Source: Gammaproteobacteria bacterium (GTDB taxonomy: Bacteria > Pseudomonadota > Gammaproteobacteria > Steroidobacterales > Steroidobacteraceae). Taken from it: 64,000 bases of DNA. The stretch is taken from positions 62,001 to 126,000 of the forward strand of contig JAJPKM010000023.1 of the NCBI GenBank assembly GCA_021323735.1, given 5' to 3'. The position numbers and the translations under genes were made by a program. Below, piece by piece: positions 1 to 8,149 of the stretch; the first letter of the stretch is position 1; every line of letters begins with the position of its first letter. The notes under the pieces were generated by a model. The model did not search any database, was not told where the DNA came from, and was given only the letters and a program-made list of their open reading frames with translations.

Positions 1-52
1 GGGAAAGCCTCAGGCGACGGCGGGTACCGAAGCTCTGGCGTGGTTGAGAGCA

Positions 53-625
53 ATGGCGCGGCAAGTCCCAGAAAACTTCACGCAGCTGCTCACCGAATGG
101 CGCTCCGGTCAGCCGCAGGCGCTGGAGCGGTTAACCCCGTTGGTCTATGACGAGCTGCGCCGCTTGGCGCGAAGTCATATGCGCGCGGAACGCGGCGGCC
201 ACACTCTGCAAGCCACCGCGGTGGTGCATGAGGCGTTTCTTCGCTTGATCCAGACGGACGTCGATCTGCAAGACCGTGTGCATTTTTTCGCGCTGGCCTC
301 GCGGCTGATGCGCCGCGTGCTGGTGGATCACGCGAAGTCGCGCTCGCGCCTCAAGCGCAATGCCGGCGTTCGGGATTTGATCATCGAGGAATTCGTTCCC
401 GAATCGCCTACGGGAGCAGTGGATGTCATCGCACTCGATGAGGCGCTGGAGGGCCTGCAGCAGCTCGAACCGCGGCTGGCGCAAGTCATCGAGCTACACT
501 ATTTTGGCGGCATGACCTATGACGAAATCGCGTCGGCCTTGGCGACATCGCCGTCTACGGTGCACCGCGACATACGCCTCGCCAAAGCTTGGCTGCTCAG
601 AGAAATAGCCGGCGCCGGATCGTGA
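53..625 (+). CDS. ECF-type RNA polymerase sigma factor (Sig-70_X6-like)
   Basis: Predicted alternative sigma factor of the extracytoplasmic-function class. The N-terminal half has a region-2 pattern (LTPLVYDELRRLARSHMRAE, then QATAVVHEAFLRL). The C-terminal part has a region-4 helix-turn-helix (MTYDEIASALATSPSTVHRDIRLAKAWL). About 190 residues, the normal size for the class. The ATG at 53 is preferred over an in-frame TTG at 44. Its stop overlaps the GTG start of the kinase gene, so the two are probably translationally coupled. ECF factors of this type are often genetically linked to Ser/Thr kinases with C-terminal TPRs; that phosphorylation controls this factor is inference. No anti-sigma factor is visible. 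Confidence 0.9.
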   Translation: MARQVPENFTQLLTEWRSGQPQALERLTPLVYDELRRLARSHMRAERGGHTLQATAVVHEAFLRLIQTDVDLQDRVHFFALASRLMRRVLVDHAKSRSRLKRNAGVRDLIIEEFVPESPTGAVDVIALDEALEGLQQLEPRLAQVIELHYFGGMTYDEIASALATSPSTVHRDIRLAKAWLLREIAGAGS

Positions 626-3318
626 TTCCCCGCGAACGTTGGCAGCAGATTCAATCCTTGTTCCAGGAACTGGCGGACATGGATGGTGCGCAGCGCACTT
701 CGCATTTGGAGAAACGCTGCGGCGGCGACGAGGATTTGCGCCTCTCGGTCCAGTCCCTGCTGGCATTGGATGTTACTTCCGAAGATCCGCTACTACATGC
801 CATCGGAGCCGCGGCCGATTCGCTGCTCGATGATCATCGCGATCGCTTGATAGGAACTCGGATCGGCCCCTACCGGGTGGTGTCGATTCTCGGTTACGGC
901 GGCATGAGCACCGTGTACCGCGGCGAGCGCGACGATGCGCAGTACCATCAGACCGTGGCGATCAAGGTGCTGCAGCATGCGGCCGTGCATCCTCGGCTGC
1001 GCAGCCGCCTACACAGCGAGCGTCACATCCTCGCGACGCTCGATAACCCATCGATCGCGCGATTGATCGACAGCGGCGATATCGAGGACGGGACCCCCTA
1101 TCTAGTGATGGAATTCGTCGACGGCGATCCCATCGATGTCTTCTGTGACAGCCGGAATCTGTTCATCCGCGAGCGCCTCGAGTTGTTCATCGCAGTCTGT
1201 GGCGCGGTGCACTTTGCGCACCGCAATCTGATCGTCCATCGCGATATCAAGGCGTCGAACATCTTCGTCACGAAGGAAGGCGCCCCGAAACTGCTCGACT
1301 TCGGTATCGCCAAACTCCTGTCGCCGGAGAGCTTTGCACACACAGTGCCCGTGACGCGCCTGCATGAGCGAATTCTTACGCCTGAGAATGCCGCGCCCGA
1401 GCAGGTGCTTGGCCGCCCGATCACCACCGCGACCGACGTCTACTCCCTGGGCGTGCTGCTGTATTTGCTATTGACGGGCCGTTCCCCGTACCGCCTGCTG
1501 AGCTACAGCCAGCTGCAGCTCGAGCGCGCGATTTGCGTGGACGACCCGACACGACCGAGTCAAATGGTGATCTCCAAGCTGCAGGGCGAAGTCGACAGCG
1601 ACCTCAACCGCATTTCCGATCAGCGCGGCCTGTCTCCACAGCGTTTGCGGACCCGCTTGAGCGGCGACCTGGACGCCATTGTGGCCATGGCAATGCGTAA
1701 GGAGCCCGACCGGCGCTACGCGTCGGTCGAAGCCCTCGCCGATGACGTACGCAGGCACCTTGCAGGCCAGCCGGTGCGCGCTCGCCAGGGCGATTGGCGC
1801 TATAACACGGCCAAGTTTCTGCGGCGCAATTTGCTTCCCGTCGTGGCGACGGCGGCGCTTTTCGGGGGACTGGTATTGATTGCGGGGATGACGCTTTGGC
1901 AGAACCATCGCATCAGCCAAGCGCGCGACGCGACGGCCCAGGAGCGCGATCGGGCGCAGCAGGTGTCGGCATTCATGGTCGACGTGTTTTCCCGCGCCGA
2001 TCCGTTCAGGGCGCAAGGCAAGGAGGACACGGCCAAGGACCTGCTCGCTCAGGGCGCCGAAAAGATCAAGGCGAACACGACCCTGCAACCCGAGGTCCGC
2101 GCACAGCTCCTCGAGAGCATAGGACTCGCCGACCGGCGCCAGGGATTGAGCGAGATCGCCATCCCACTGCTCGAACAGGCGGTTGGTATTCGCCGCGAGG
2201 CGCGCCCCTTCGATGCTCGCAAGCTCGCGGCGGCCATGGCGAATTTGGCGGAGGCACAAACCGACGCCGGCCGGTTCGTCACTGCGGAAAAGAACATACA
2301 AGAGGCACTATCCTACCTGCAGGACGGCAATGCGCCGACGGCCGAGACGGCAGATATCCTGTTTCAATACGGGCACCTTCTGCTCCTCGCGAAAAGCGAT
2401 TCCCAACGCGCCACCCAGCTGTTCACCCAAGCCCTGAGCATCTATCGCAGCGTTCCCGGCGATCAGCATCTGGCGATTGCCACGACCTTAAGTTCGCTCG
2501 CAGCACCAGCGATGTGGTCGGGAGATTTCTCGAGCGCCGAAAAGTACCAACGCGAAGGGTTGAGCCTGCTGCGTTCCACCGTCGGCCACAACTACCCGGA
2601 CTATGCCTCTGTTCTGCAGGGACTCGGCTACATATTGACCGAGCGGGGAAAATACGCCGAGGCTGAGCAGACGCTCAATGAGGCGCTGCAAATCGAACGC
2701 GGTGATTTCGGCATGGATAATCAGCGGATCGCGGCCATCGAGGCCAATTTAGGAACGATTTACCAGCGCCAAGGCAACCCCGAACGCGCCGTAGCCCTGA
2801 CCATGGACGCTTTGCGACTCGTTGCTACTCGCCTTGGGGCCGGCCACTACCTAGTGGGTTACTATCTGGATGCGCTCGCCCACCTGTATCTCGTGAACGA
2901 CAATTTGATGGTAGCCGAAAGCCACGCGCGCCGCGCCATGCTGATATACGCCCAGGCGCTGCCGGCGCGTCATCTCTATGTAGCCGCAACGCGACACCTG
3001 ATCGGCGAAGTACTCCTGCGCCGCGGAGAATTCGCGGCCGCTGAGATCGAGCTGCGTACCGCATTGGATCTGGACCTGAGCTTGGTCGGCCCGGCCAATT
3101 GGCGGGCGGCGCGCACTCAAGCCAGCCTCGGCTGGCTGTTGATCGCGGAAGGCCGCGAGGCGGCCGGTGAACCGATGCTGGTTGCCGCGCGGAAACAACT
3201 GCTGGCGAGCTTAGGCGCGCAACATCCCGAAACAAAACTCGCGACATCGCGGCTCGCCGAGTACTACCGCGCACACCACCGCGATAACGATGCGGTGAAG
3301 ATTCTTTCATCCGACTGA
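622..3318 (+). CDS. Ser/Thr protein kinase with TM segment and TPR sensor region
   Basis: Hanks-type kinase of about 898 residues. The kinase domain spans roughly residues 83-370: Gly-rich loop LGYGGMSTVYRG, VAIK lysine, catalytic loop HRDIKASN, DFG, and a PEQ motif in the activation segment. One hydrophobic segment (about 406-427, LLPVVATAALFGGLVLIAG) follows, then repeated helical TPR-like units from about 490 to the end. The GTG at 622 overlaps the TGA of the sigma-factor gene (GTGA). A further upstream TTG (589) is in frame but lies inside the sigma gene. The layout predicts a cytoplasmic kinase and a TPR region on the other side of the membrane; the ligand is unknown. The nearest likely partner is the adjacent ECF factor. 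Confidence 0.9.
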   Translation: MIPRERWQQIQSLFQELADMDGAQRTSHLEKRCGGDEDLRLSVQSLLALDVTSEDPLLHAIGAAADSLLDDHRDRLIGTRIGPYRVVSILGYGGMSTVYRGERDDAQYHQTVAIKVLQHAAVHPRLRSRLHSERHILATLDNPSIARLIDSGDIEDGTPYLVMEFVDGDPIDVFCDSRNLFIRERLELFIAVCGAVHFAHRNLIVHRDIKASNIFVTKEGAPKLLDFGIAKLLSPESFAHTVPVTRLHERILTPENAAPEQVLGRPITTATDVYSLGVLLYLLLTGRSPYRLLSYSQLQLERAICVDDPTRPSQMVISKLQGEVDSDLNRISDQRGLSPQRLRTRLSGDLDAIVAMAMRKEPDRRYASVEALADDVRRHLAGQPVRARQGDWRYNTAKFLRRNLLPVVATAALFGGLVLIAGMTLWQNHRISQARDATAQERDRAQQVSAFMVDVFSRADPFRAQGKEDTAKDLLAQGAEKIKANTTLQPEVRAQLLESIGLADRRQGLSEIAIPLLEQAVGIRREARPFDARKLAAAMANLAEAQTDAGRFVTAEKNIQEALSYLQDGNAPTAETADILFQYGHLLLLAKSDSQRATQLFTQALSIYRSVPGDQHLAIATTLSSLAAPAMWSGDFSSAEKYQREGLSLLRSTVGHNYPDYASVLQGLGYILTERGKYAEAEQTLNEALQIERGDFGMDNQRIAAIEANLGTIYQRQGNPERAVALTMDALRLVATRLGAGHYLVGYYLDALAHLYLVNDNLMVAESHARRAMLIYAQALPARHLYVAATRHLIGEVLLRRGEFAAAEIELRTALDLDLSLVGPANWRAARTQASLGWLLIAEGREAAGEPMLVAARKQLLASLGAQHPETKLATSRLAEYYRAHHRDNDAVKILSSD

Positions 3319-3347
3319 AGCACCCCTTTGTCTTGCGGTAGACTAGA

Positions 3348-3400
3348 AGCCTGTCCAAGCACTCCCTGTGGCCGCGAGCGCGGAGTACTTTGGACAGGCT
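3348..3400. repeat. Inverted repeat between kinase and SYLF gene
   Basis: The arms AGCCTGTCCAA (3348-3358) and TTGGACAGGCT (3390-3400) are perfect 11-bp complements. Pairing nearly continues inward (GCACTCC against GGAGTAC). No T-tract follows, so this is not a standard Rho-independent terminator. The GCCTGTCC word recurs at 61007-61015, which suggests a dispersed repeat. Confidence 0.6.
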
Positions 3401-3426
3401 CCTAAATCGATATGGAGGGCTCGTCG

Positions 3427-4242
3427 ATGCCGAACAGAAATATGCCGATTACCGCGCTCGCCGTGGCCCTACTCACAGCAGCCGTTGTAAATATTGCGCA
3501 AGCCGGTGCTCGCGAGGAGGGACGCTTGCTCACCGCCACGGAAGTTCTGGAGGAGGTGCGGGCGATGCCCGATGTGCGCCTGCCGGATACCTTGCTGGCG
3601 CATGCCTACGGCATTGCCGTGATACCCGATGTCACCAAAGTCGCGTTTATCTTCGGCGGCCGGCACGGCAACGGGGTGCTCTCGGTGCGCGACAAATTGA
3701 ACGCGCCTTGGAGCAATCCGGTTTTCATTTCTCTGACCGGCGGCAGTTGGGGATTCCAAGCCGGCGCGCAATCCTCCGACATCATCTTGGTCTTCACCAC
3801 CAAGACGGGCATCGAAGGCATCGCCGGCGGCAAGCTCACCCTGGGTGCCGACGCCTCGGTGGCCACCGGACCTGTGGGACGGCAAGGGTCCGCCGCCACC
3901 GATATGAACTTCAATGCGGAGATTTATTCCTACGCGCGCACCCGCGGATTGTTCGGCGGCGTTGCGCTCGATGGCAGCGTGATCTCCATTGACCGCTCGG
4001 CGAATGCTTCGCTGTACCACAAGAGCGGCGTTGGTGCCTCGGAGATCATCTCCGGACAAGCACCCGCACCACCGGCCACGGCTCAGCGCTTCCTGGAACG
4101 CCTGGCGCAGGCCACGGGCACCTCGGTACGAACCTCGCCCGCCCCGCAGGCGGATGTCCCGCCGGCCGGCGGTCAGCCATCGAACGTCGCGCCGACCGCG
4201 GAGCCCGCGCGCACGTATCCTCTGGAAGATCAGAAGAAGTGA
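3427..4242 (+). CDS. SYLF (Ysc84-type) lipid-binding domain protein, exported
   Basis: About 271 residues. The N-terminus (NMPITALAVALLTAAVVNIAQA) is a cleavable signal peptide. The body matches the SYLF/Ysc84 pattern: LAHAYGIAVIPDVTKVAFIFGGRHGNGVLSVR as a run of short motifs, then GGSWGFQAG, DIILVFTTKTGIEG and KLTLGADASVATGPVGR. Family members bind phosphoinositides or other lipids in eukaryotes; bacterial roles are poorly defined. The C-terminal 60 residues are Pro/Ala-rich and probably disordered. The ATG at 3427 is chosen because GGAGGG lies 7 bases upstream; an ATG at 3412 is in frame but overlaps that ribosome site. Confidence 0.85.
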   Translation: MPNRNMPITALAVALLTAAVVNIAQAGAREEGRLLTATEVLEEVRAMPDVRLPDTLLAHAYGIAVIPDVTKVAFIFGGRHGNGVLSVRDKLNAPWSNPVFISLTGGSWGFQAGAQSSDIILVFTTKTGIEGIAGGKLTLGADASVATGPVGRQGSAATDMNFNAEIYSYARTRGLFGGVALDGSVISIDRSANASLYHKSGVGASEIISGQAPAPPATAQRFLERLAQATGTSVRTSPAPQADVPPAGGQPSNVAPTAEPARTYPLEDQKK

Positions 4243-4251
4243 ATTTCGGTC

Positions 4252-4278
4252 CCGACCGCCGCGTCAATTGGCGGTCGG
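4252..4278 (+). terminator. Hairpin after the SYLF gene
   Basis: CCGACCGCC (4252-4260) and GGCGGTCGG (4270-4278) form a perfect 9-bp stem with a 9-base loop, starting 10 bases after the stop codon. There is no following T-run, so intrinsic termination would be weak. It may instead mark the boundary with the next two genes. Confidence 0.35.
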
Positions 4279-4306
4279 CGCGGATCGCCGACAATTGAGC
4301 CATGCG

Positions 4307-4759
4307 TTGATATTTCGCTGCAGTGGAAAGGGCGGATTCTCTGCCGAGGTTGCCGGCCATCCGCAGCATGTCGAGGCGAGAAAACGCGAGCGCGAAGTCG
4401 AGGTCCGCTTCACCGACGTCGCCTGCATCGTAAGAACCCCCGAAGGCGCGGTTCATGCCCACCCCGGCGATGCCATCCTGACGGGCAACGGCGGACAGCA
4501 TTGGCGGGTGTCGCACGCGAAGTTCGAGCACAAGTACCGGCCCATACCGCCCACCCTGCCCGGCCGGTCCGGCCGCTATATGAGCCTACCCTATCGCATT
4601 CTGGCGCTGCGGCTGCATGAACCCTTCGATGTCTGGCTCGCGGACGGGGTATCCGCCTTGAGCGGCCACGCGGGCGATTGGCTGGTGGACTATGGCGACG
4701 GCAGTCTCGGCATCGTCGCCCAGGACATCTTTGCGACGACCTATGAAATCCTGAGGTAG
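4307..4759 (+). CDS. PGDYG-domain protein
   Basis: A roughly 150-residue cytoplasmic protein. Typical features are EVRFTDVACIVRTPEGAVHAHPGDAILTG as consecutive motifs, WRVSHAKFEHKYRP, and the near-terminal HAGDWLVDYGDGSLGIVAQDIFATTYE. The name-giving motif of the family (PGDY-like, here AGDWLVDYGDG) recurs as PGDAILTG earlier, which fits an internally repeated small beta domain. The start is uncertain: no ATG lies near the N-terminus, TTG 4307 is the best short option, and TTG 4268 is possible. The stop is one base from the next ATG, so the two genes form an operon. The biochemical function is not established. Confidence 0.65.
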   Translation: MIFRCSGKGGFSAEVAGHPQHVEARKREREVEVRFTDVACIVRTPEGAVHAHPGDAILTGNGGQHWRVSHAKFEHKYRPIPPTLPGRSGRYMSLPYRILALRLHEPFDVWLADGVSALSGHAGDWLVDYGDGSLGIVAQDIFATTYEILR

Positions 4760-4760
4760 C

Positions 4761-5804
4761 ATGAGCATGGCGTTCCACCAATTGATTCAACGAGTGCTGC
4801 TGATCGGGACTCGATTGAACGGTGCACCGCCGCCTGCACTCTCCAGCCCCCCGCGGCGGTTGCTGCCCCTCATCGAGGCTCTCGCCCCCGTCCACCTCAA
4901 GTTCGATGCACGTGCCGTGTACTATGGCCACCGCTATCGCAGCGGATTCTGGGCGATCTATCTCTTGAGTGCGATTGCGGTGCTGTTCGCGGTGCTGCCC
5001 CTGGCGCTGGGATGGGACGACCGGCGCCACCTCCAGCACCCCGTGGTTGGATTGTGGGCGGTCGCCGAGGTACTCATCATCGGCACCGTGAGCGCGATTT
5101 ATTCGCTGGGGCATCGGCGCGATTGGCAAGGCCAATGGCTGCGCGCACGGACCACGGCCGAATTGATCTGGTATCTGCCGCTGGTCGCGCCGCTGCTCGA
5201 TTTCAGCCGGCCGCAGGCATCCGCAAACTGGTACATGCGTGTGTTCGATCCGGGCAATCACCTGCGGGTCGGCGACGATCTTGAAGCGACCTGCGTACAG
5301 AACGAACCCTTGGCCAGCACGCTGCTCGACGGAGCCTGGTGTGACCCGGAATTCGTCGCACTGTACGCGCAGTGGACGGTGAGCGTGCTCGAGGCCCAGA
5401 CGCACTATCATCAGCGCGTTGCGACCCGGCAGCGCGCCCTGATGCACCGCGTCCATTCGGTGAATATCGGGTTGTTCGGACTGACCGCCCTCGGGGCTTT
5501 GCTGCATCTCGCGATACATACCGTTTGGCTGTCGGTGATCACCACATTTTTCCCGGCGCTCGGCGCTTCGCTGCACGGCGCGCTCGCGCAGTCCGAATCC
5601 TACCGGCTGGGTACGACCTCCGAACGTCTGGCCGCGGAATTGCAACGCGCCATCGGCAGCTTGCGCGAAACCTTGGGCGAGCCCGGATCACTGCCGCAGC
5701 CGGAGCCCATCAAGGAGTCGATCCAAGAGGCCATCGAATTGATACTCGAGGAGCATCAGGATTGGCACATGCTGGTACGGCCGCACCATCTGCCATTGGC
5801 CTAA
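4761..5804 (+). CDS. SLATT/DUF4231-like multi-TM protein
   Basis: A 347-residue membrane protein. A paired hydrophobic region (GFWAIYLLSAIAVLFAVLPL and VVGLWAVAEVLIIGTVSAIY) is followed by RRDWQGQWLRARTTAELIWY, which resembles the post-TM helix of SLATT/DUF4231 proteins. A second membrane block near residues 240-275 precedes FFPALGASLHGALAQSESYR and a coiled C-terminal helix. SLATT proteins are known from comparative genomics as predicted membrane effectors of nucleotide-triggered conflict systems. Assignment to that superfamily is by pattern only. It sits one base after the PGDYG gene, so the pair is probably a functional unit. Confidence 0.6.
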   Translation: MSMAFHQLIQRVLLIGTRLNGAPPPALSSPPRRLLPLIEALAPVHLKFDARAVYYGHRYRSGFWAIYLLSAIAVLFAVLPLALGWDDRRHLQHPVVGLWAVAEVLIIGTVSAIYSLGHRRDWQGQWLRARTTAELIWYLPLVAPLLDFSRPQASANWYMRVFDPGNHLRVGDDLEATCVQNEPLASTLLDGAWCDPEFVALYAQWTVSVLEAQTHYHQRVATRQRALMHRVHSVNIGLFGLTALGALLHLAIHTVWLSVITTFFPALGASLHGALAQSESYRLGTTSERLAAELQRAIGSLRETLGEPGSLPQPEPIKESIQEAIELILEEHQDWHMLVRPHHLPLA

Positions 5805-5835
5805 ACCCACATGACGTTGGACGTTGGATTGGACC

Positions 5836-5877
5836 TTGGACCTCAAACGTTAGGCATTGGACCTCAGGCGTTAGACG
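5836..5877. repeat. 21-bp imperfect tandem repeat
   Basis: Two adjacent 21-bp copies both start TTGGACCTCA and share CGTTAG (17/21 identical). They are preceded by two copies of ACGTTGG (5814-5827). They occupy most of the gap between the SLATT-like gene and the S9 peptidase gene. Confidence 0.7.
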
Positions 5878-5917
5878 TTACACTACGGGCCCCTTCAGCT
5901 GCTGCGAGTAAGATGCG

Positions 5918-8029
5918 ATGAACGTTCAGACGAAGTCTTGCGCGATCCTGATGGTCTGCCTTTTCGCCCCGCTGGCGATGGCCCAATCCACGGTGCCGCC
6001 CAAACCCATCACTCACGAAGCGCTTTGGATGATGAAGCGCGTCGGCGCTCCTGCATTGAGTCCCGACGGCAAGTGGGTGGTGTACTCCGTCGTTGAACCC
6101 TCCTATGAAACCGACAAGAGCGTCAGCGATTTGTGGCTGGTGTCCACCGACGGGCTAAAAGCCCCGCGCCGAATCACCAACACCAAAGCCCCTGAGGGTG
6201 ATGTCGCATGGTCCCCCGACAGCAGCAGCATCGCCTTCACCACAAAGCGCGAAACCGACGATGCCGAGCAAATCTACATTCTCGATCTGGCCGAGGGAGG
6301 CGAAGCGCGCCGGCTCACCAATATCTCCACGGGCGCATCGAGTCCGAAGTGGCGCCCGGACGGCAAGGCCATACTGTTCGAATCGCTGGTGTACCCGAAT
6401 GCCATGGACGACGAAGCCAACAAGAAGATTGCCGCGGACCGTAAGGCGCGCAAATACAACGTGCGTGCCTATGAGCATTTCCCGATCCGCTATTGGAATC
6501 AGTGGCTGGACGACCGCCAACCCACCCTCTTGGTGCAGTCGCTGGAACCGGGTTCGGCTCCGAAGGACATTCTCTCGGCGACGGCGCTGGCGCGTACATC
6601 GGGATTCTCGGGGATGGAGACGGAGAGCAGCGTCACGCTCGCGCCCTTGTGGAGCCCCGACGGGCGTGAAGTGGTGTTCACCGCCACCACGGAACGATGG
6701 CATGCGGCCTTCGCCCACGTGGGCTACCACCTCTACCGCATGGCGGCGGACGGCGGCGTGCCGACCGTGGTCAGCCCGGCTCTGGGGCAGTATGAAGAGG
6801 CGACGTTCAGCCGCGACGGCAAGTCGCTGTTCTTCAAGTACGAGATACAGGACCAGGAGGTCTATCACCTGCCGCGCCTGAACAAGGTCGCGTGGCCGGC
6901 CGGCGGACAGCCCTCGCCGGTGACGTTGAACTTCGACCGAGAAGCGGCTCGCTATGCCTTGAGCGCCGACGGTAAGTTTGCCTACCTGCTGGTGCCGGAG
7001 GCGGGCAAGGAGAACCTCTATCGGGTCGCAGTGCAAGGCGGCAAACCGGAACTCGTGATCGAACCGTCCACGGGCGGCTACACTTCTCTGGAGATAGCGG
7101 AGAAGGCGGCCAAGCCTACGCTGATCGCCGGTTACGGAAGTTCGGTCTCTCCCACCGAGATCGTCCGGCTCGATGCTTCGCGGCGCTCCCATGTGAACCT
7201 CACGCATGTGAACACGGCGGCAGCGGCGGCCATCGATTGGCAGCCGCCGCAGCACTTTTATTTCACCAGCACCAAGGGCCGCAATATCCACAACATGATC
7301 GTGCTGCCACCCGCCTTCGATGCCGCGAAGAAATATCCGATGCTGGTACTGATCCACGGCGGTGCGGCCAGCAACAATCCCGACCAGATCGGGCTGCGCT
7401 GGAACTATCACCTGCTGGCGGCACCCGGGTATGTGATATTGATGACGGATTACACCGGATCCACCAGCTTCGGCGAACAATTTGCCCAAGCCATCAAGCT
7501 CGATCCGTTGAAAACGCCCGGAGATGAAATCAATCAGGCAGTCGATGAAGCGATCAAACGCTATTCATTCGTCGACGGATCGCGGCTGTGCGCTGCCGGC
7601 GCCAGCTATGGGGGCCACCTGGCCAATTGGATCGAGGCGACCACCACGCGCTACAAGTGCATCGTGAGCCACGCAGGCGAAGTCGATCTGCTCAGTCAGT
7701 GGGGAACCAGCGACGGCATATATGGCCGCGAGGTGACCAATGGCGGTCCGCCGTGGGCGGGGAATCCAATCTGGCGGGATCAGAGTCCGATCACTTATGC
7801 GGCCAATTGGAAGACTCCGATGCTGCTCAGCATCGGCGAGCGCGACTTCCGCGTGCCCATCAACAACACGCTGGAGAATTGGAGTACGTTGCAGCGCATG
7901 CAGGTGCCGAGCCGCCTTCTGGTCTGGCCCGATGCCTGGCATTGGATTACCAAACCGGAAGACAGCCGGCATTTCTACGACGAGGTGCAGAGCTGGCTCG
8001 CCACCTATCTCAAGAACGGCGCGCCCTGA
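5918..8029 (+). CDS. Exported S9 family peptidase (acylaminoacyl-peptidase/DPP-like)
   Basis: A 703-residue serine peptidase. A signal peptide (SCAILMVCLFAPLAMA) precedes a beta-propeller region with repeated WSPDS/WRPDGK/WSPDGRE motifs. The C-terminal alpha/beta-hydrolase domain follows from about residue 450 (YPMLVLIHGG). The nucleophile motif is GASYGG (Ser about 563), with the acid Asp about 643 (GERDFRVP) and His about 675 (WHW). S9 enzymes cleave short peptides, often at penultimate Pro/Ala or acylated N-termini. The signal peptide predicts periplasmic peptide degradation. It converges on an S10 carboxypeptidase gene, which may be related in role. Confidence 0.92.
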   Translation: MNVQTKSCAILMVCLFAPLAMAQSTVPPKPITHEALWMMKRVGAPALSPDGKWVVYSVVEPSYETDKSVSDLWLVSTDGLKAPRRITNTKAPEGDVAWSPDSSSIAFTTKRETDDAEQIYILDLAEGGEARRLTNISTGASSPKWRPDGKAILFESLVYPNAMDDEANKKIAADRKARKYNVRAYEHFPIRYWNQWLDDRQPTLLVQSLEPGSAPKDILSATALARTSGFSGMETESSVTLAPLWSPDGREVVFTATTERWHAAFAHVGYHLYRMAADGGVPTVVSPALGQYEEATFSRDGKSLFFKYEIQDQEVYHLPRLNKVAWPAGGQPSPVTLNFDREAARYALSADGKFAYLLVPEAGKENLYRVAVQGGKPELVIEPSTGGYTSLEIAEKAAKPTLIAGYGSSVSPTEIVRLDASRRSHVNLTHVNTAAAAAIDWQPPQHFYFTSTKGRNIHNMIVLPPAFDAAKKYPMLVLIHGGAASNNPDQIGLRWNYHLLAAPGYVILMTDYTGSTSFGEQFAQAIKLDPLKTPGDEINQAVDEAIKRYSFVDGSRLCAAGASYGGHLANWIEATTTRYKCIVSHAGEVDLLSQWGTSDGIYGREVTNGGPPWAGNPIWRDQSPITYAANWKTPMLLSIGERDFRVPINNTLENWSTLQRMQVPSRLLVWPDAWHWITKPEDSRHFYDEVQSWLATYLKNGAP

Positions 8030-8079
8030 TCTGAATCTCGTGGATTCGGGGCCTCCCCGACGCCAACCAGATTCGGCGG

Positions 8080-8110
8080 CATGTCGCGCAGCTTCCCGCT
8101 GCGCGACATG
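8080..8110. terminator. Hairpin between convergent peptidase genes
   Basis: CATGTCGCGCAG (8080-8091) and CTGCGCGACATG (8099-8110) are perfect 12-bp complements around a 7-base loop. It lies between the stop codons of the convergent S9 and S10 peptidase genes, as a shared bidirectional terminator would. Neither side has a T-tract, so efficiency is uncertain. Confidence 0.5.
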
Positions 8111-8149
8111 CTCGGACGAAACTCCTACCCGATGAACTCCGAACTCCGG

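Noticed and set aside
1468-2301. 277-codon open frame antisense to the kinase-TPR gene
   Set aside because: High-GC shadow frame opposite a well-supported gene, with no recognisable domain.
4410-5645. 411-codon open frame antisense to the PGDYG and SLATT-like genes
   Set aside because: Composition is Arg/Gln/His-rich, typical of antisense high-GC frames. It spans two genes and shows no motif.
6155-7489. 444-codon open frame antisense to the S9 peptidase
   Set aside because: Lies wholly within the peptidase gene, no motif, Arg-rich shadow composition.
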